Source of the DNA: Zhongshania antarctica
GTDB lineage: Bacteria > Pseudomonadota > Gammaproteobacteria > Pseudomonadales > Spongiibacteraceae
Assembly (NCBI RefSeq): GCF_014202945.1
Contig: NZ_JACHHW010000001.1
Coordinates: forward strand, 496,001-560,000
Direction: 5' to 3'
DNA: 64,000 bases
Part shown: positions 54,720 through 63,271 of the stretch, one piece after another
How positions within the stretch are numbered: the stretch's first letter is position 1
Layout of the letters: every line of letters starts with the position of its first letter
Notes under the pieces: model-generated
The model's database searches: none
What the model was told of the DNA's origin: nothing
Seen by the model: only the letters and a program-made list of their open reading frames with translations
Made by a program: the position numbers and the translations under genes

Positions 54720-57302
54720 ATGAACAACAATAAATTACTGGCACTCTCGTTAGCACTTTCAGCTAGCGCTATTCCCAGCTATGCGCAGGATGACAGTGGC
54801 CGTGAAGAAGCAACGTCAAGGCGCCAAATCGAAGAAGTGATCGTCACGGCCCGCAAGCGTTCTGAAAACATTCAAGAGACGCCTGTCGCGGTTACGGCCT
54901 TCAGCGGCGATGCACTTCGCGAGCAAGGCATTATGAGCACCCAAGAGCTCAGTAAATCGGTACCGAGCCTGCAAATTAACGACAGCACCTCACCGCAAAT
55001 ATTCATCCGCGGCATTGGCCAACGCGCCCACATGGCCCGTTTCGACCCATCCGTGAGTGTGTATATCGACGGTATTTTTATTCCCCGCCCAGACGGCCAG
55101 CTACTGGATACGATCGATATTGAAAGCGTTCAAGTCTTGCGCGGTCCTCAAGGCACGCTGTTTGGCAAAAATAATACTGGCGGTGCATTGGTCTTTAATT
55201 TGACCAAGCCCGGCGACACCGTCGGTGGTTTTGTCGAAGGGCTAATGGGTAATTACAATGAACAAAGTGTTCGCGCTGCGGTTGATGTACCGATTTCGGA
55301 CACCCTGCTAAGCCGAGTCTCTGTAAGCAGCCGCCGCCGAGACGGCTTCCTACAAAACCTAGGCTCAGACAGCAACCAAAGTATCGACCGACTTTCTGCG
55401 ATTGGCCAAATTCGCTGGGAAGCCGCCGACAATTTGACCGTTGACGGTCTCGCCTTTTACGGTAAAGTTCGCGAGAAATACCCCTCTTACCACTGCGAGC
55501 TCATTAACGACGATGCGCTATTTGTAAATGGTCTTGGCGTACTCTGGGCTGGCGATACCGACCCAAGTAACCCCACCGCCTACCGCGACAACTGCGCCGC
55601 TAATAATCGTAAAAACCTGCCGGACCTCACCACCAATCAAGGTGACAGTTTCCGCGCCGTCAAAGCGCAGGACATTCTGCTCTTGGGCACGACATTAGAA
55701 TGGCAGATCAGCGAAAACAACACCCTGAAAACCATTATTGGCTATCGAGATGCCACTAAGTTTGGCCCCCAAAGCGCCGCGGATGAAGGTGGCCCGCAGC
55801 CCTTCCTGCGCGCACTCGTACTTGACGATAGTATTCAGGAATCGCTGACCCTAGAATTCCAGCTTAATGGCAGCGCCTTCGACGGCAGCGTTGACTATAC
55901 CGCCGGTTTTTTCTGGCAAGACGAGTACAAGTCTGAGCGCTTTCTTACCAGTAACCCGCTAGTCGGCGCGGAGTCATCAACCTTGATCGCATTGGCCGGC
56001 GGCCAGTCGGGATTAAATCTGCCCAACCTTGGCACCCTAATACCGGGCGGAACAGTACCGTTAATTGCGGGTATACTTCCGTTAGCCACCCTGCAAGATT
56101 TCGACATTAACGGCCAAACCTACGCCGCCTTCACCCAAGCGACCTGGCATATCACCGATAATATTGAATGGACGTTGGGTGGGCGCTACACCGAAGAAAT
56201 TCGTGAATCTGACCTAGTGACGCGTTCAGCCGATCTCGGCGCGATGCTAAGCATCTTGAACAGTATCGACCCGCGCTTCATACCCGTTGTTCCAGACATG
56301 GGTGTTGCTGCTTATGCCGGCACCTGGAGCGAGGATCCGATTCAAATCGCAAATGATGCACTTAATAGCTATTTCCCAGGGGAGATAAAGACGCCCCTCG
56401 GCGCCCCACAATACGACAGCAGAGACAGCACCTTCCGACAATTTACACCCATGACCTCCGCGGCGTGGATAATGCCTGAACAGTGGTTCGACGACGGTTT
56501 GCTAAGTTCAGCAATGGTCTATGGTACCTGGAGCTTTGGCTTTAAATCCGGTTTCCATGAGCCCAGCGGGATAGACGGTTTAACAGAAGTAGCACCAGAG
56601 GAATTGGAAAACCGCGAAATTGGCATAAAAATCGATGCCCTAGAACGCTCACTGCGTATGAACATTGCGCTGTACTCTATGAGCTTCACCAATATGCAGT
56701 TGATCACCGTCAACGTCGACTCCGCGAACTCCTTGGTTGTTACCTCACAGAATGCCGGTGAGTCAACCATCGATGGCGGCGAACTCGAGGTGTTATGGCT
56801 GCCTAGTGAAAATATGATGCTCAGCTTTACCTATAGTAATAATAATTATAAATACGATGAGTTTATGGATAACGACTTGGCGGCCCTTGCACTGCGCGGG
56901 GAATTTGTTCCCGTCGACCGCTCTAAAGAAGACTTTGCAGTATCCCCCGAAACCTCGGCATCATTTGGCGCGCAATACACCATCGTTACTGACTATGGCT
57001 TATTTACGCCGCGCATCGATGTTAGCTATAAAAGTGAAGTCTATATGGGGCTAGACGCCGGCTCTTGGCAAGTTGCCCAAACCAATCCAGAGTTAATTTA
57101 TGCAGAAGCTTATAGTCTGGTAGACGCGCGTTTGAGCTGGAATGACCCAATGAGCGATCTGCGCGTATCAGCCTACGTTAAAAACCTAGCTGACAAACGT
57201 TACGACATTGGCGCGGTCGGTACTGCTGAATCCCTCGGTACCTTTACCCGCGCTTTAGGCGACCCACGCACCTTTGGTATAGAGCTGCGCAAGGAATTTT
57301 AA
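54720..57302 (+). CDS. TonB-dependent receptor in the TetR-controlled operon
   Basis: 860 residues, the longest of the four. Signal peptide MNNNKLLALSLALSASAIPS then YAQ; 'IEEVIVTARKRSENIQETPV' as TonB-box/plug start; 'VQVLRGPQGTLFGKNNTGGA' in the plug; barrel ending FGIELRKEF with terminal Phe. It is placed inside an operon with ene-reductase, epimerase and SDR genes, the clearest link in the window between uptake and a set of ring-modifying enzymes. AGGA precedes the ATG. Confidence 0.92.
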   Translation: MNNNKLLALSLALSASAIPSYAQDDSGREEATSRRQIEEVIVTARKRSENIQETPVAVTAFSGDALREQGIMSTQELSKSVPSLQINDSTSPQIFIRGIGQRAHMARFDPSVSVYIDGIFIPRPDGQLLDTIDIESVQVLRGPQGTLFGKNNTGGALVFNLTKPGDTVGGFVEGLMGNYNEQSVRAAVDVPISDTLLSRVSVSSRRRDGFLQNLGSDSNQSIDRLSAIGQIRWEAADNLTVDGLAFYGKVREKYPSYHCELINDDALFVNGLGVLWAGDTDPSNPTAYRDNCAANNRKNLPDLTTNQGDSFRAVKAQDILLLGTTLEWQISENNTLKTIIGYRDATKFGPQSAADEGGPQPFLRALVLDDSIQESLTLEFQLNGSAFDGSVDYTAGFFWQDEYKSERFLTSNPLVGAESSTLIALAGGQSGLNLPNLGTLIPGGTVPLIAGILPLATLQDFDINGQTYAAFTQATWHITDNIEWTLGGRYTEEIRESDLVTRSADLGAMLSILNSIDPRFIPVVPDMGVAAYAGTWSEDPIQIANDALNSYFPGEIKTPLGAPQYDSRDSTFRQFTPMTSAAWIMPEQWFDDGLLSSAMVYGTWSFGFKSGFHEPSGIDGLTEVAPEELENREIGIKIDALERSLRMNIALYSMSFTNMQLITVNVDSANSLVVTSQNAGESTIDGGELEVLWLPSENMMLSFTYSNNNYKYDEFMDNDLAALALRGEFVPVDRSKEDFAVSPETSASFGAQYTIVTDYGLFTPRIDVSYKSEVYMGLDAGSWQVAQTNPELIYAEAYSLVDARLSWNDPMSDLRVSAYVKNLADKRYDIGAVGTAESLGTFTRALGDPRTFGIELRKEF

Positions 57303-57303
57303 A

Positions 57304-58131
57304 ATGCCTAATGTTCACGGTAAATATAATGATCAAGTTGCGCTCATCACCGGTGCCTGCGGAGGCCTAGGGTCAGCCTTGGCCTCCGCCCTCGCCACGT
57401 CCGGTTGTCATTTGGCACTCGTCGACATCAACGATGAAAAACTCGAATCCCTGACTCAGGAACTAAAGACCTACCCAATTAATGTCAGCATTCATAATTG
57501 TGACATAGGCGATTTAGAGGCCGTTCAAAGCTTAGCGACCGAGGTGTCGGCCCACCATGGCAAGCTGAATCTGCTGATTAACAATGCTGGTATTACTCTG
57601 CAAAAAAGCGCGGCAAACCACAGCCACGCAGACTGGCAGCGAGTATTCAATGTTAACTGGTGGGGCACGGTAAATTGCTGCAGCGCATTTATGCCGCTAC
57701 TGAAACAATCCGACAAAGCCCAGATCGTCAATTTATCGAGCATGGCAGCCTACTATGGACTGCCAAGTCAGGCCTCATACAGTTCAAGTAAAGCAGCCGT
57801 ACTGGCTTACAGTGAATCGCTGCGTGCCGAACTAGCAGTAGACGGCATTGGCGTAACTACAGTCCACCCAGGCGCTATAAAGACTGAGATGATGACGGCG
57901 ACCCTGCAGGAATCTGACAATATGGATCAAGCTCGGAAGCACTACGCATTGGCTACGCGCTGGGGGGTAGAAGCCGACGTGGTCGCCGATAAGATCTTAC
58001 GAGCCGCCACCAAAAAGCGAAAGCAACTCAGGGTCGGGCTAGACGCACATATTTTGTACTATGTTGCGCGCACAATGCCAAATATCTTAGGCTCCGTACT
58101 GTCAAAAACATTCAAAAAATCAGTATCATAA
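57304..58131 (+). CDS. Short-chain dehydrogenase/reductase (last gene of operon)
   Basis: 275 residues. NAD motif TGACGGLGSAL, NNAGI after strand 4, Ser in VNLSSMAAYYG, catalytic YSSSKAA, and a basic C-terminus ending SKTFKKSVS. The C-terminal half follows the long SDR type with 'VGLDAHILYYVARTMPN', similar to SDRs acting on lipid alcohols. It begins one base after the TonB receptor stop, with AAGGAAT as ribosome site inside the receptor end, so it is co-transcribed. Confidence 0.9.
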   Translation: MPNVHGKYNDQVALITGACGGLGSALASALATSGCHLALVDINDEKLESLTQELKTYPINVSIHNCDIGDLEAVQSLATEVSAHHGKLNLLINNAGITLQKSAANHSHADWQRVFNVNWWGTVNCCSAFMPLLKQSDKAQIVNLSSMAAYYGLPSQASYSSSKAAVLAYSESLRAELAVDGIGVTTVHPGAIKTEMMTATLQESDNMDQARKHYALATRWGVEADVVADKILRAATKKRKQLRVGLDAHILYYVARTMPNILGSVLSKTFKKSVS

Positions 58132-58251
58132 AGTAAATTCAACACGCTCAAGGAAGAGCGCCCAAAAATGATCCACTTTTAGACATTAGAAAAAACGTCA
58201 CAAGATAAGTATTTAAAAAATATCATACTCATCATTTTTTAATTAGCCGAG

Positions 58252-59061
58252 TTAACTCCGCGCTGGATTTACGACTTCCGTTTTATATTGACATAGCGGA
58301 TACCAGCTCCGCAAAAAACCACTAGGTTTAAATTTCTGCCATTTTTGTTCTTTTTGAGCAAGACGATCTGCCAATAACCACCAAACTGCAGCGTTAAAAG
58401 TGAGCCCAGAGTGACTGCCATAGACAGCGACATTCTCGCACTCGGCATGACCATCACGTTGCATGGCATTGCGCCAATGGACGATACCATCACTGCGGGA
58501 ATACACCGCAGTTGTTGGTACCGGCGGTGCTAGCTGCACCGCCGCACGCTGCACAGGGTCGGCTGCGCCGTTCAGCATCTTAAATAATTTCGCCACGATT
58601 TTTCCAGAATCTAAACTTTCCGAAATCGGACTGCCTAGACTGAGTACTAGTCGTACTTTATCCGGATGTTTTTGCGCCAGCAGCCTTGCATACAAGCCGC
58701 CCAGACTATGGCCAATTAAACTCACCTTGCGCCCCGTCTCACAGTACTTGGCCAATAAGCGCGCCTCAAGCGCAACTAGCACACCATCCTGCGGCCCTAA
58801 ATTTCTGCCCAAAGTCCAGCCACTCGCATCGTAACCGATGCTCGTTAAATACTTACATAACGCTTGGTTATAGCGATCACTACCAAGAAACCCTGGAATC
58901 AGTATTACGGCATGCTGATCTCCCTTCGGCGCCCGCCTTAGGATTGGGCTGGCCGCGCCTAGCGCGACCAAATCCGCTGCAACCCTCGGAAGTTCAAGTA
59001 AGGCTAGAACAGGGTGAGCCGAAGGTCGCTTCTCCTCCGACAACGCCTCACTGCCCCTCAT
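58252..59061 (-). CDS. Lipase-like alpha/beta hydrolase
   Basis: 269 residues. Nucleophile elbow GHSLGG with Ser119, then ARLLAQKHPDKVRLVLSLGSP. The oxyanion part is 'ILIPGFLGSDRYNQALCKYL'. It resembles PGAP1-like and LipA-like esterases without a clear signal peptide, so it may act inside the cell. It overlaps the wax ester synthase stop by 14 bases and follows it on the same strand, which fits making and breaking storage lipid. AAGGA is eight bases before the ATG. Confidence 0.82.
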   Translation of the reverse strand: MRGSEALSEEKRPSAHPVLALLELPRVAADLVALGAASPILRRAPKGDQHAVILIPGFLGSDRYNQALCKYLTSIGYDASGWTLGRNLGPQDGVLVALEARLLAKYCETGRKVSLIGHSLGGLYARLLAQKHPDKVRLVLSLGSPISESLDSGKIVAKLFKMLNGAADPVQRAAVQLAPPVPTTAVYSRSDGIVHWRNAMQRDGHAECENVAVYGSHSGLTFNAAVWWLLADRLAQKEQKWQKFKPSGFLRSWYPLCQYKTEVVNPARS

Positions 59062-60565
59062 TATGCGCGTCCTTTTCCACCTTTTGTGCAGCGGCGCTTT
59101 TCGTTTTTCTTGGTGCTTTAGACTTCGTTAATTTTGGGCTCTGTTTTGTCTCTTGTTTTGCTGCATCTAGCAAAGCAGTCAACGAGTCGCGCAAACATTG
59201 CGCGTACATTTCAGGATCAGGCAGCATCTCTCGGCAAGCCGTAAACGCGATTGTAAACTCATCACAATAACTGGATATAGCATGAAACAAGCCCACGCTG
59301 TCGATTGCCGGACCAGTTGGGAAGCCAACCAACATCTTTGCGCCACAAAAATAAAGTGGTATTCGCGGCCCGGGCACATTGGTAACGACGCAGTTGTAGA
59401 ATGGGCTTATTCGGTTTGCCAGACTCAAAGAACTTGATAAGCGAGCAGCCGATGCTGTTAAGGTAGACGGCGTAAATTGCAGATAATCCGTCATGGTCTT
59501 GGCGCCAATTGCGTTGGTCAATTCTTTGGCATTGCGCGTACTTTCATTTACGGCAAATAAGCGCTCTTTAGGATCGGCAATATCCGTACGCAACTGCACC
59601 GTCATCTGGGAGACTTCATTACCGGCGGCACCCAGCTTATCCGCCGTGCGAATATTAATCGGCGCTAATGCCGCAAGAGAAGATTCTGGCAACTCGTCTT
59701 TCGCGAGCAAATACTGGCGCAACGCGCCACCGACAATGGTCAACGCTACATCATTGACCGTCGTCGGTGGAAACGCAGTTTTGATACTCCGAATATCCTC
59801 AAAACTGACGCGCAACGCGTCAACGACCCGATGGGGCGACACATTGGTATTAAACCGCGTTCGAGGAATATCATTAACGCGTTTGAGTTTGCCGCTAATT
59901 ACTCCTTTGGCCGCATTATATAAACTAGGGGCGGCATCTTTTGTGATCCCGACAAAGCGAAATGGCAGCCTTAGCGTGTTCTTTTGCGCTTGCCACAACA
60001 TTTCGGTTTTCTTCGGTGGCTGCTCAACAAGCGGCTCAGTTTCTGTATCTAGCTTGGTGACAAAATCAGGCGACAGGTCATGTAATACACTGTTAATTTC
60101 AACTCCCGAGGCACCGTCTATCGCGGCATGATGCATTTTTGTATAAAGGGCAAAACACCCCTTCGGAAACCCCTCAACATCATCTAAGCCTTCAATGACG
60201 TAAGCCTCCCAAAGCGGCCTACGGCGGTCTAAAGGCCGAGCGTGAATACGGGAAATTAAGATGCAGAGCTGACGCCAGTCTCCCGGCTTAGGTAGCGCAA
60301 TATGGCGAACATGGAACTCTGGATCAAAATCACCGTCGGCTACCCAGTAAGGATGATCAAGACGAAAAGGGACTGTCTTTAAACGGCTGGTCATCGCCGG
60401 CACCCGGCGTGCCCGCCGATGCATATGCTCCACTATCTGCTTAAAGCGAACCTTGCCACCAGGTGCAGTGCTAGGGTCGTAAATAGTAAATGCACCGATA
60501 TGCATTGGTGAATTTGCCGTTTCCAGATAAAGAAAAGAGGCATCAAGGCCTGTTAATTGTCGCAC
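59048..60565 (-). CDS. Wax ester synthase / diacylglycerol acyltransferase
   Basis: 505 residues from a GTG with AGGAG six bases upstream. The catalytic HHAAIDG is at 145-151 (HHxxxDG), and the conserved 'GLDASFLYLETANSPMHIG' start and 'NVPGPRIPLYFCGAKM' are present. It transfers acyl groups from acyl-CoA to long alcohols or diacylglycerol, making storage lipids. The last 28 residues are Lys/Ala-rich and look disordered. The lipase-like gene downstream overlaps by 14 bases. Storage of imported fatty material is a likely link to the catabolic genes in this region. Confidence 0.93.
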   Translation of the reverse strand: MRQLTGLDASFLYLETANSPMHIGAFTIYDPSTAPGGKVRFKQIVEHMHRRARRVPAMTSRLKTVPFRLDHPYWVADGDFDPEFHVRHIALPKPGDWRQLCILISRIHARPLDRRRPLWEAYVIEGLDDVEGFPKGCFALYTKMHHAAIDGASGVEINSVLHDLSPDFVTKLDTETEPLVEQPPKKTEMLWQAQKNTLRLPFRFVGITKDAAPSLYNAAKGVISGKLKRVNDIPRTRFNTNVSPHRVVDALRVSFEDIRSIKTAFPPTTVNDVALTIVGGALRQYLLAKDELPESSLAALAPINIRTADKLGAAGNEVSQMTVQLRTDIADPKERLFAVNESTRNAKELTNAIGAKTMTDYLQFTPSTLTASAARLSSSLSLANRISPFYNCVVTNVPGPRIPLYFCGAKMLVGFPTGPAIDSVGLFHAISSYCDEFTIAFTACREMLPDPEMYAQCLRDSLTALLDAAKQETKQSPKLTKSKAPRKTKSAAAQKVEKDAHNEGQ

Positions 60566-60645
60566 ACCTTACTCCTAGACGAGGGTAAATTAATTTGGCT
60601 CCGAAACCACCAGTGTTTCAGGCCGCGCTCCATACAGCCTAAGTA

Positions 60646-60671
60646 GCAAGTCTAGACCAGACTAGACTTGC
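60646..60671. promoter_or_regulatory. Perfect palindromic stem upstream of wax ester synthase
   Basis: GCAAGTCTAG at 60646-60655 pairs exactly with CTAGACTTGC at 60662-60671 over 6 bases. It lies 81 bases upstream of the wax ester synthase start. No T-tract follows, so an operator or mRNA stem is likelier than a terminator. Confidence 0.4.
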
Positions 60672-60802
60672 TTGCCCGCAGACGCCCATACTTTAAGTAT
60701 TCTTATTATTGTTCACAGCGTATCTTTATATCTAACGCCGCACTGCGTAGAAATTACTTGTCGGCACTCAATTTCCTTCCAGTGAATTAGCCGACAATGT
60801 AC

Positions 60803-61510
60803 TCATTGCCCGAGCAGAAGCGCTTTCCCGTCTAGGTAATCTTGCTCAATAGCCCAGTCGAGCTCTTTTAGCAAAGCCGCGCGGGACTTCAGCTTAGTCC
60901 CCTTATGGGCCGGCATATTTAAGGCTGACAGACGTTTGGCCTGCGCCTGCGCCTCTGTCATCAAGGCATCTGCAGGCACTATCTTATCGAGCAAGCCGGC
61001 AGTAACCGCTGTTGCGGGGTCGTATATTTCAGCGCTGATGACCGAACGATCAAAAAATGTCTTATTCAAGCGTGCCCGCGACAGTATTATGCCAACGTGA
61101 TGCATGGTCATGCCAATTTGAACCTCATTCAGGCCAAGATTAAATGGGCCGTCAATGCCAATACGATAATCACAAGCCATAAGTGTGAAACAGCCCTGCG
61201 CGATGGCATGCCCCGTACACACGCCAATAACAGGGTAGGGGAAAGACAGCATTCGCCGACACAGCGACGATCCTGCCTTTATCATTTCAACCGCTTCCAC
61301 TGGGTCACGCTGAATGGTTGACAAATCAAAACCCGCTGAGAAAATACCGTCTTTACCGACCAGCATAACCACTGCTTTGTCAGCTTCAGCCTGATCTAAA
61401 GCAGCTCCTATTGCCTGAATATGCGGCAGTGACATAGCATTTACTTTGCCATTTTGCATGGTGATGGTAGCGATACCATCCAATAAGGAATAATTTAATA
61501 AGTCAGCCAT
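60803..61510 (-). CDS. Crotonase-family enoyl-CoA hydratase/isomerase
   Basis: 235 residues from the ATG at 61510, where MADLLNYSLL begins; a longer frame reaches 61564 but its start is weak. Oxyanion-hole segments FSAGFDL (57-63) and 'AIAQGCFTLMACDYRIG' are present. The second catalytic Glu of hydratases is kept (Glu129 in LGLNEVQ), but the first is Phe108, so classic hydration is doubtful and isomerisation or thioester hydrolysis is possible. It precedes a wax ester synthase and follows an SDR, all on the minus strand; it may belong to fatty or sterol side-chain oxidation. Confidence 0.85.
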   Translation of the reverse strand: MADLLNYSLLDGIATITMQNGKVNAMSLPHIQAIGAALDQAEADKAVVMLVGKDGIFSAGFDLSTIQRDPVEAVEMIKAGSSLCRRMLSFPYPVIGVCTGHAIAQGCFTLMACDYRIGIDGPFNLGLNEVQIGMTMHHVGIILSRARLNKTFFDRSVISAEIYDPATAVTAGLLDKIVPADALMTEAQAQAKRLSALNMPAHKGTKLKSRAALLKELDWAIEQDYLDGKALLLGQ

Positions 61511-61614
61511 AACGTCACTCTCAAATATGGGTAGTTCAATGCCAATGCAAACATCGAAAATCATAGTATCACTGATGTTTTACTCACCATAATTCACCTA
61601 CTTTATGGCCACAT

Positions 61615-62394
61615 TTAGAGCGACAACGCCCCACCATTAATAGCGATGCACTGCCCAGTCATATAGGTATTAGCCGGCGACAACAGGAGAATCATGGCAT
61701 TGGCGACTTCGTCAGGTTGGCCGAGACGTTTCATCACGCAACCACGGCTCAGCACGCTTTCTGCTGCCGCTACGCCCTTCTGAACCGCAATTGATGACTC
61801 TGCCACCATTGGCGTGAGGGTAAAAAATGGGCAAGCCGCATTAACACGGATATTGACGGCGCCAAGCTCCGCCGCCGCCGATTTTGTAAGGCCAACTACA
61901 GCGTGTTTTGCCGCGCCATAAGCAGCGATACCTGGCGCTGCACCGATGCCTGCCATTGAAGATAGATTAAGAATATTACCGCTGCCCTGACGCTTCATTT
62001 GCGCTATTTGGTGTTTCATACCGTATTGCACACCATTGACGTTAACTTCCCACTGGCGCGTCCATACACTTTGTTCAATTTCTTCAAAAGGCGTAAAATC
62101 GTGACTGATCCCGGCATTGTTAACAGCAATATCTAAGCGCCCAAAGGTATCTACTGCGGTCGCCACCAAACGTTGGCAATCTTCTTCAAGCGCGACATTA
62201 CACATTTGCGCCACCGCCTCGCGGCCTTCCGAGCGCAATTTTGCAGCGAGACTTTCAATAGCCGCTTCGTTGACATCGCCCAGTACCAGTTTTGCACCAC
62301 GCTGCGCCAATCCCTCTGCGATTAGCTTACCAAAGCCGCTCGCCGCGCCAGTAATGAGTACCGTCTGATTAGTAAAATCGAGTAATGAATCCAT
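61615..62394 (-). CDS. Short-chain dehydrogenase/reductase
   Basis: 259 residues. NAD motif TGAASGFGKLI, NNAGI after strand 4, Ser in LNLSSMAGIGA, catalytic YGAAKHA, and the ending YMTGQCIAINGGALSL. A classical SDR. It lies 105 bases upstream of the crotonase start and 64 bases from the next SDR on the same strand, so the three could share a transcript. A sterol or fatty alcohol substrate is an inference. Confidence 0.9.
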   Translation of the reverse strand: MDSLLDFTNQTVLITGAASGFGKLIAEGLAQRGAKLVLGDVNEAAIESLAAKLRSEGREAVAQMCNVALEEDCQRLVATAVDTFGRLDIAVNNAGISHDFTPFEEIEQSVWTRQWEVNVNGVQYGMKHQIAQMKRQGSGNILNLSSMAGIGAAPGIAAYGAAKHAVVGLTKSAAAELGAVNIRVNAACPFFTLTPMVAESSIAVQKGVAAAESVLSRGCVMKRLGQPDEVANAMILLLSPANTYMTGQCIAINGGALSL

Positions 62395-62458
62395 AGTCGT
62401 AATGCCTTTTATGTCTAATTTATTTCGTAAAAAATTTATAGTTAATATGGATACCGGC

Positions 62459-63226
62459 TTAAATCGTTAAACCGCCATCCACCACGATACATTCCCCATT
62501 GGTATAGCTACTAGCGTCGCTGGCCAAATAAATAACGGTACCCGCCATTTCATTTGGCTCGGCATGACGCCCCATGGGGATTTTCGAAATCGCTTCGTTG
62601 TATATGTCTTCGTGGGTGAATAAGGCACCGGCAAACTTGGTGTTGGTCAGCCCCGGCAAAATCGCATTACAACGAATGCCGAGATTTCCGCACTCTTTGG
62701 CAAAGGTCTTGGTCATATTAACCACCGCGGCCTTGGTGATTGAATAAATACCTTGAGCCGGCCCTGGCTGCAATGCACTGACTGACGCGGTATTAATAAT
62801 CACTCCGCCGCCCCGCGCCTTCATCAACTTGCCAGCCTCGACTGACATAAAGAAAAAGCCGCGAATATTTACATCTACAGTTTTCTCAAATGCCGCCAAA
62901 TCAGTGTCCAAAACATGGCCAAAGTAAGGATTGGCCGCCGCATTGTTCACTAGAATATCGAGTTTGCCATCGTGTGCATCTTTGAGATATGCATAGACTT
63001 TCGTAATATCCTCTAACTTACCAACATTGCAGGCGAATGCTTCAGCCTTGCCACCCGCGGCAATAATTTTTTGCGCGACTTCTTCGCAGTCCGCTAATTT
63101 ACGGCTAGACACAATCACGTAGGCACCCGCCTCTGCTAAGGCCATCGCAATCGCTTCGCCAATACCGCGACTCGCACCACTTACCAGTGCTGTTTTTCCC
63201 GTTAAACTAAATAACTCTTTATACAT
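62459..63226 (-). CDS. Short-chain dehydrogenase/reductase (FabG-like)
   Basis: 255 residues. NAD motif SGASRGIGEAI, with Ser in place of the usual Thr, NNAAANPY, Ser in INTASVSALQP, catalytic YSITKAA, and YTNGECIVVDGGLTI end. The pattern is close to FabG-like SDRs of side-chain beta-oxidation. It follows the phosphotransferase gene on the same strand by 45 bases. Confidence 0.9.
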   Translation of the reverse strand: MYKELFSLTGKTALVSGASRGIGEAIAMALAEAGAYVIVSSRKLADCEEVAQKIIAAGGKAEAFACNVGKLEDITKVYAYLKDAHDGKLDILVNNAAANPYFGHVLDTDLAAFEKTVDVNIRGFFFMSVEAGKLMKARGGGVIINTASVSALQPGPAQGIYSITKAAVVNMTKTFAKECGNLGIRCNAILPGLTNTKFAGALFTHEDIYNEAISKIPMGRHAEPNEMAGTVIYLASDASSYTNGECIVVDGGLTI

Positions 63227-63271
63227 GATAGATCCCGTATCTAGGCGGTAATTTCAATGCGAGTACAATAA

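Noticed and set aside
58686-59270. Plus-strand frame of 194 codons
   Set aside because: It is antisense to the lipase-like and wax ester synthase genes and contains no protein pattern.
59493-60131. Plus-strand frame of 212 codons
   Set aside because: It is the reverse strand of the wax ester synthase gene; the length is due to codon bias.
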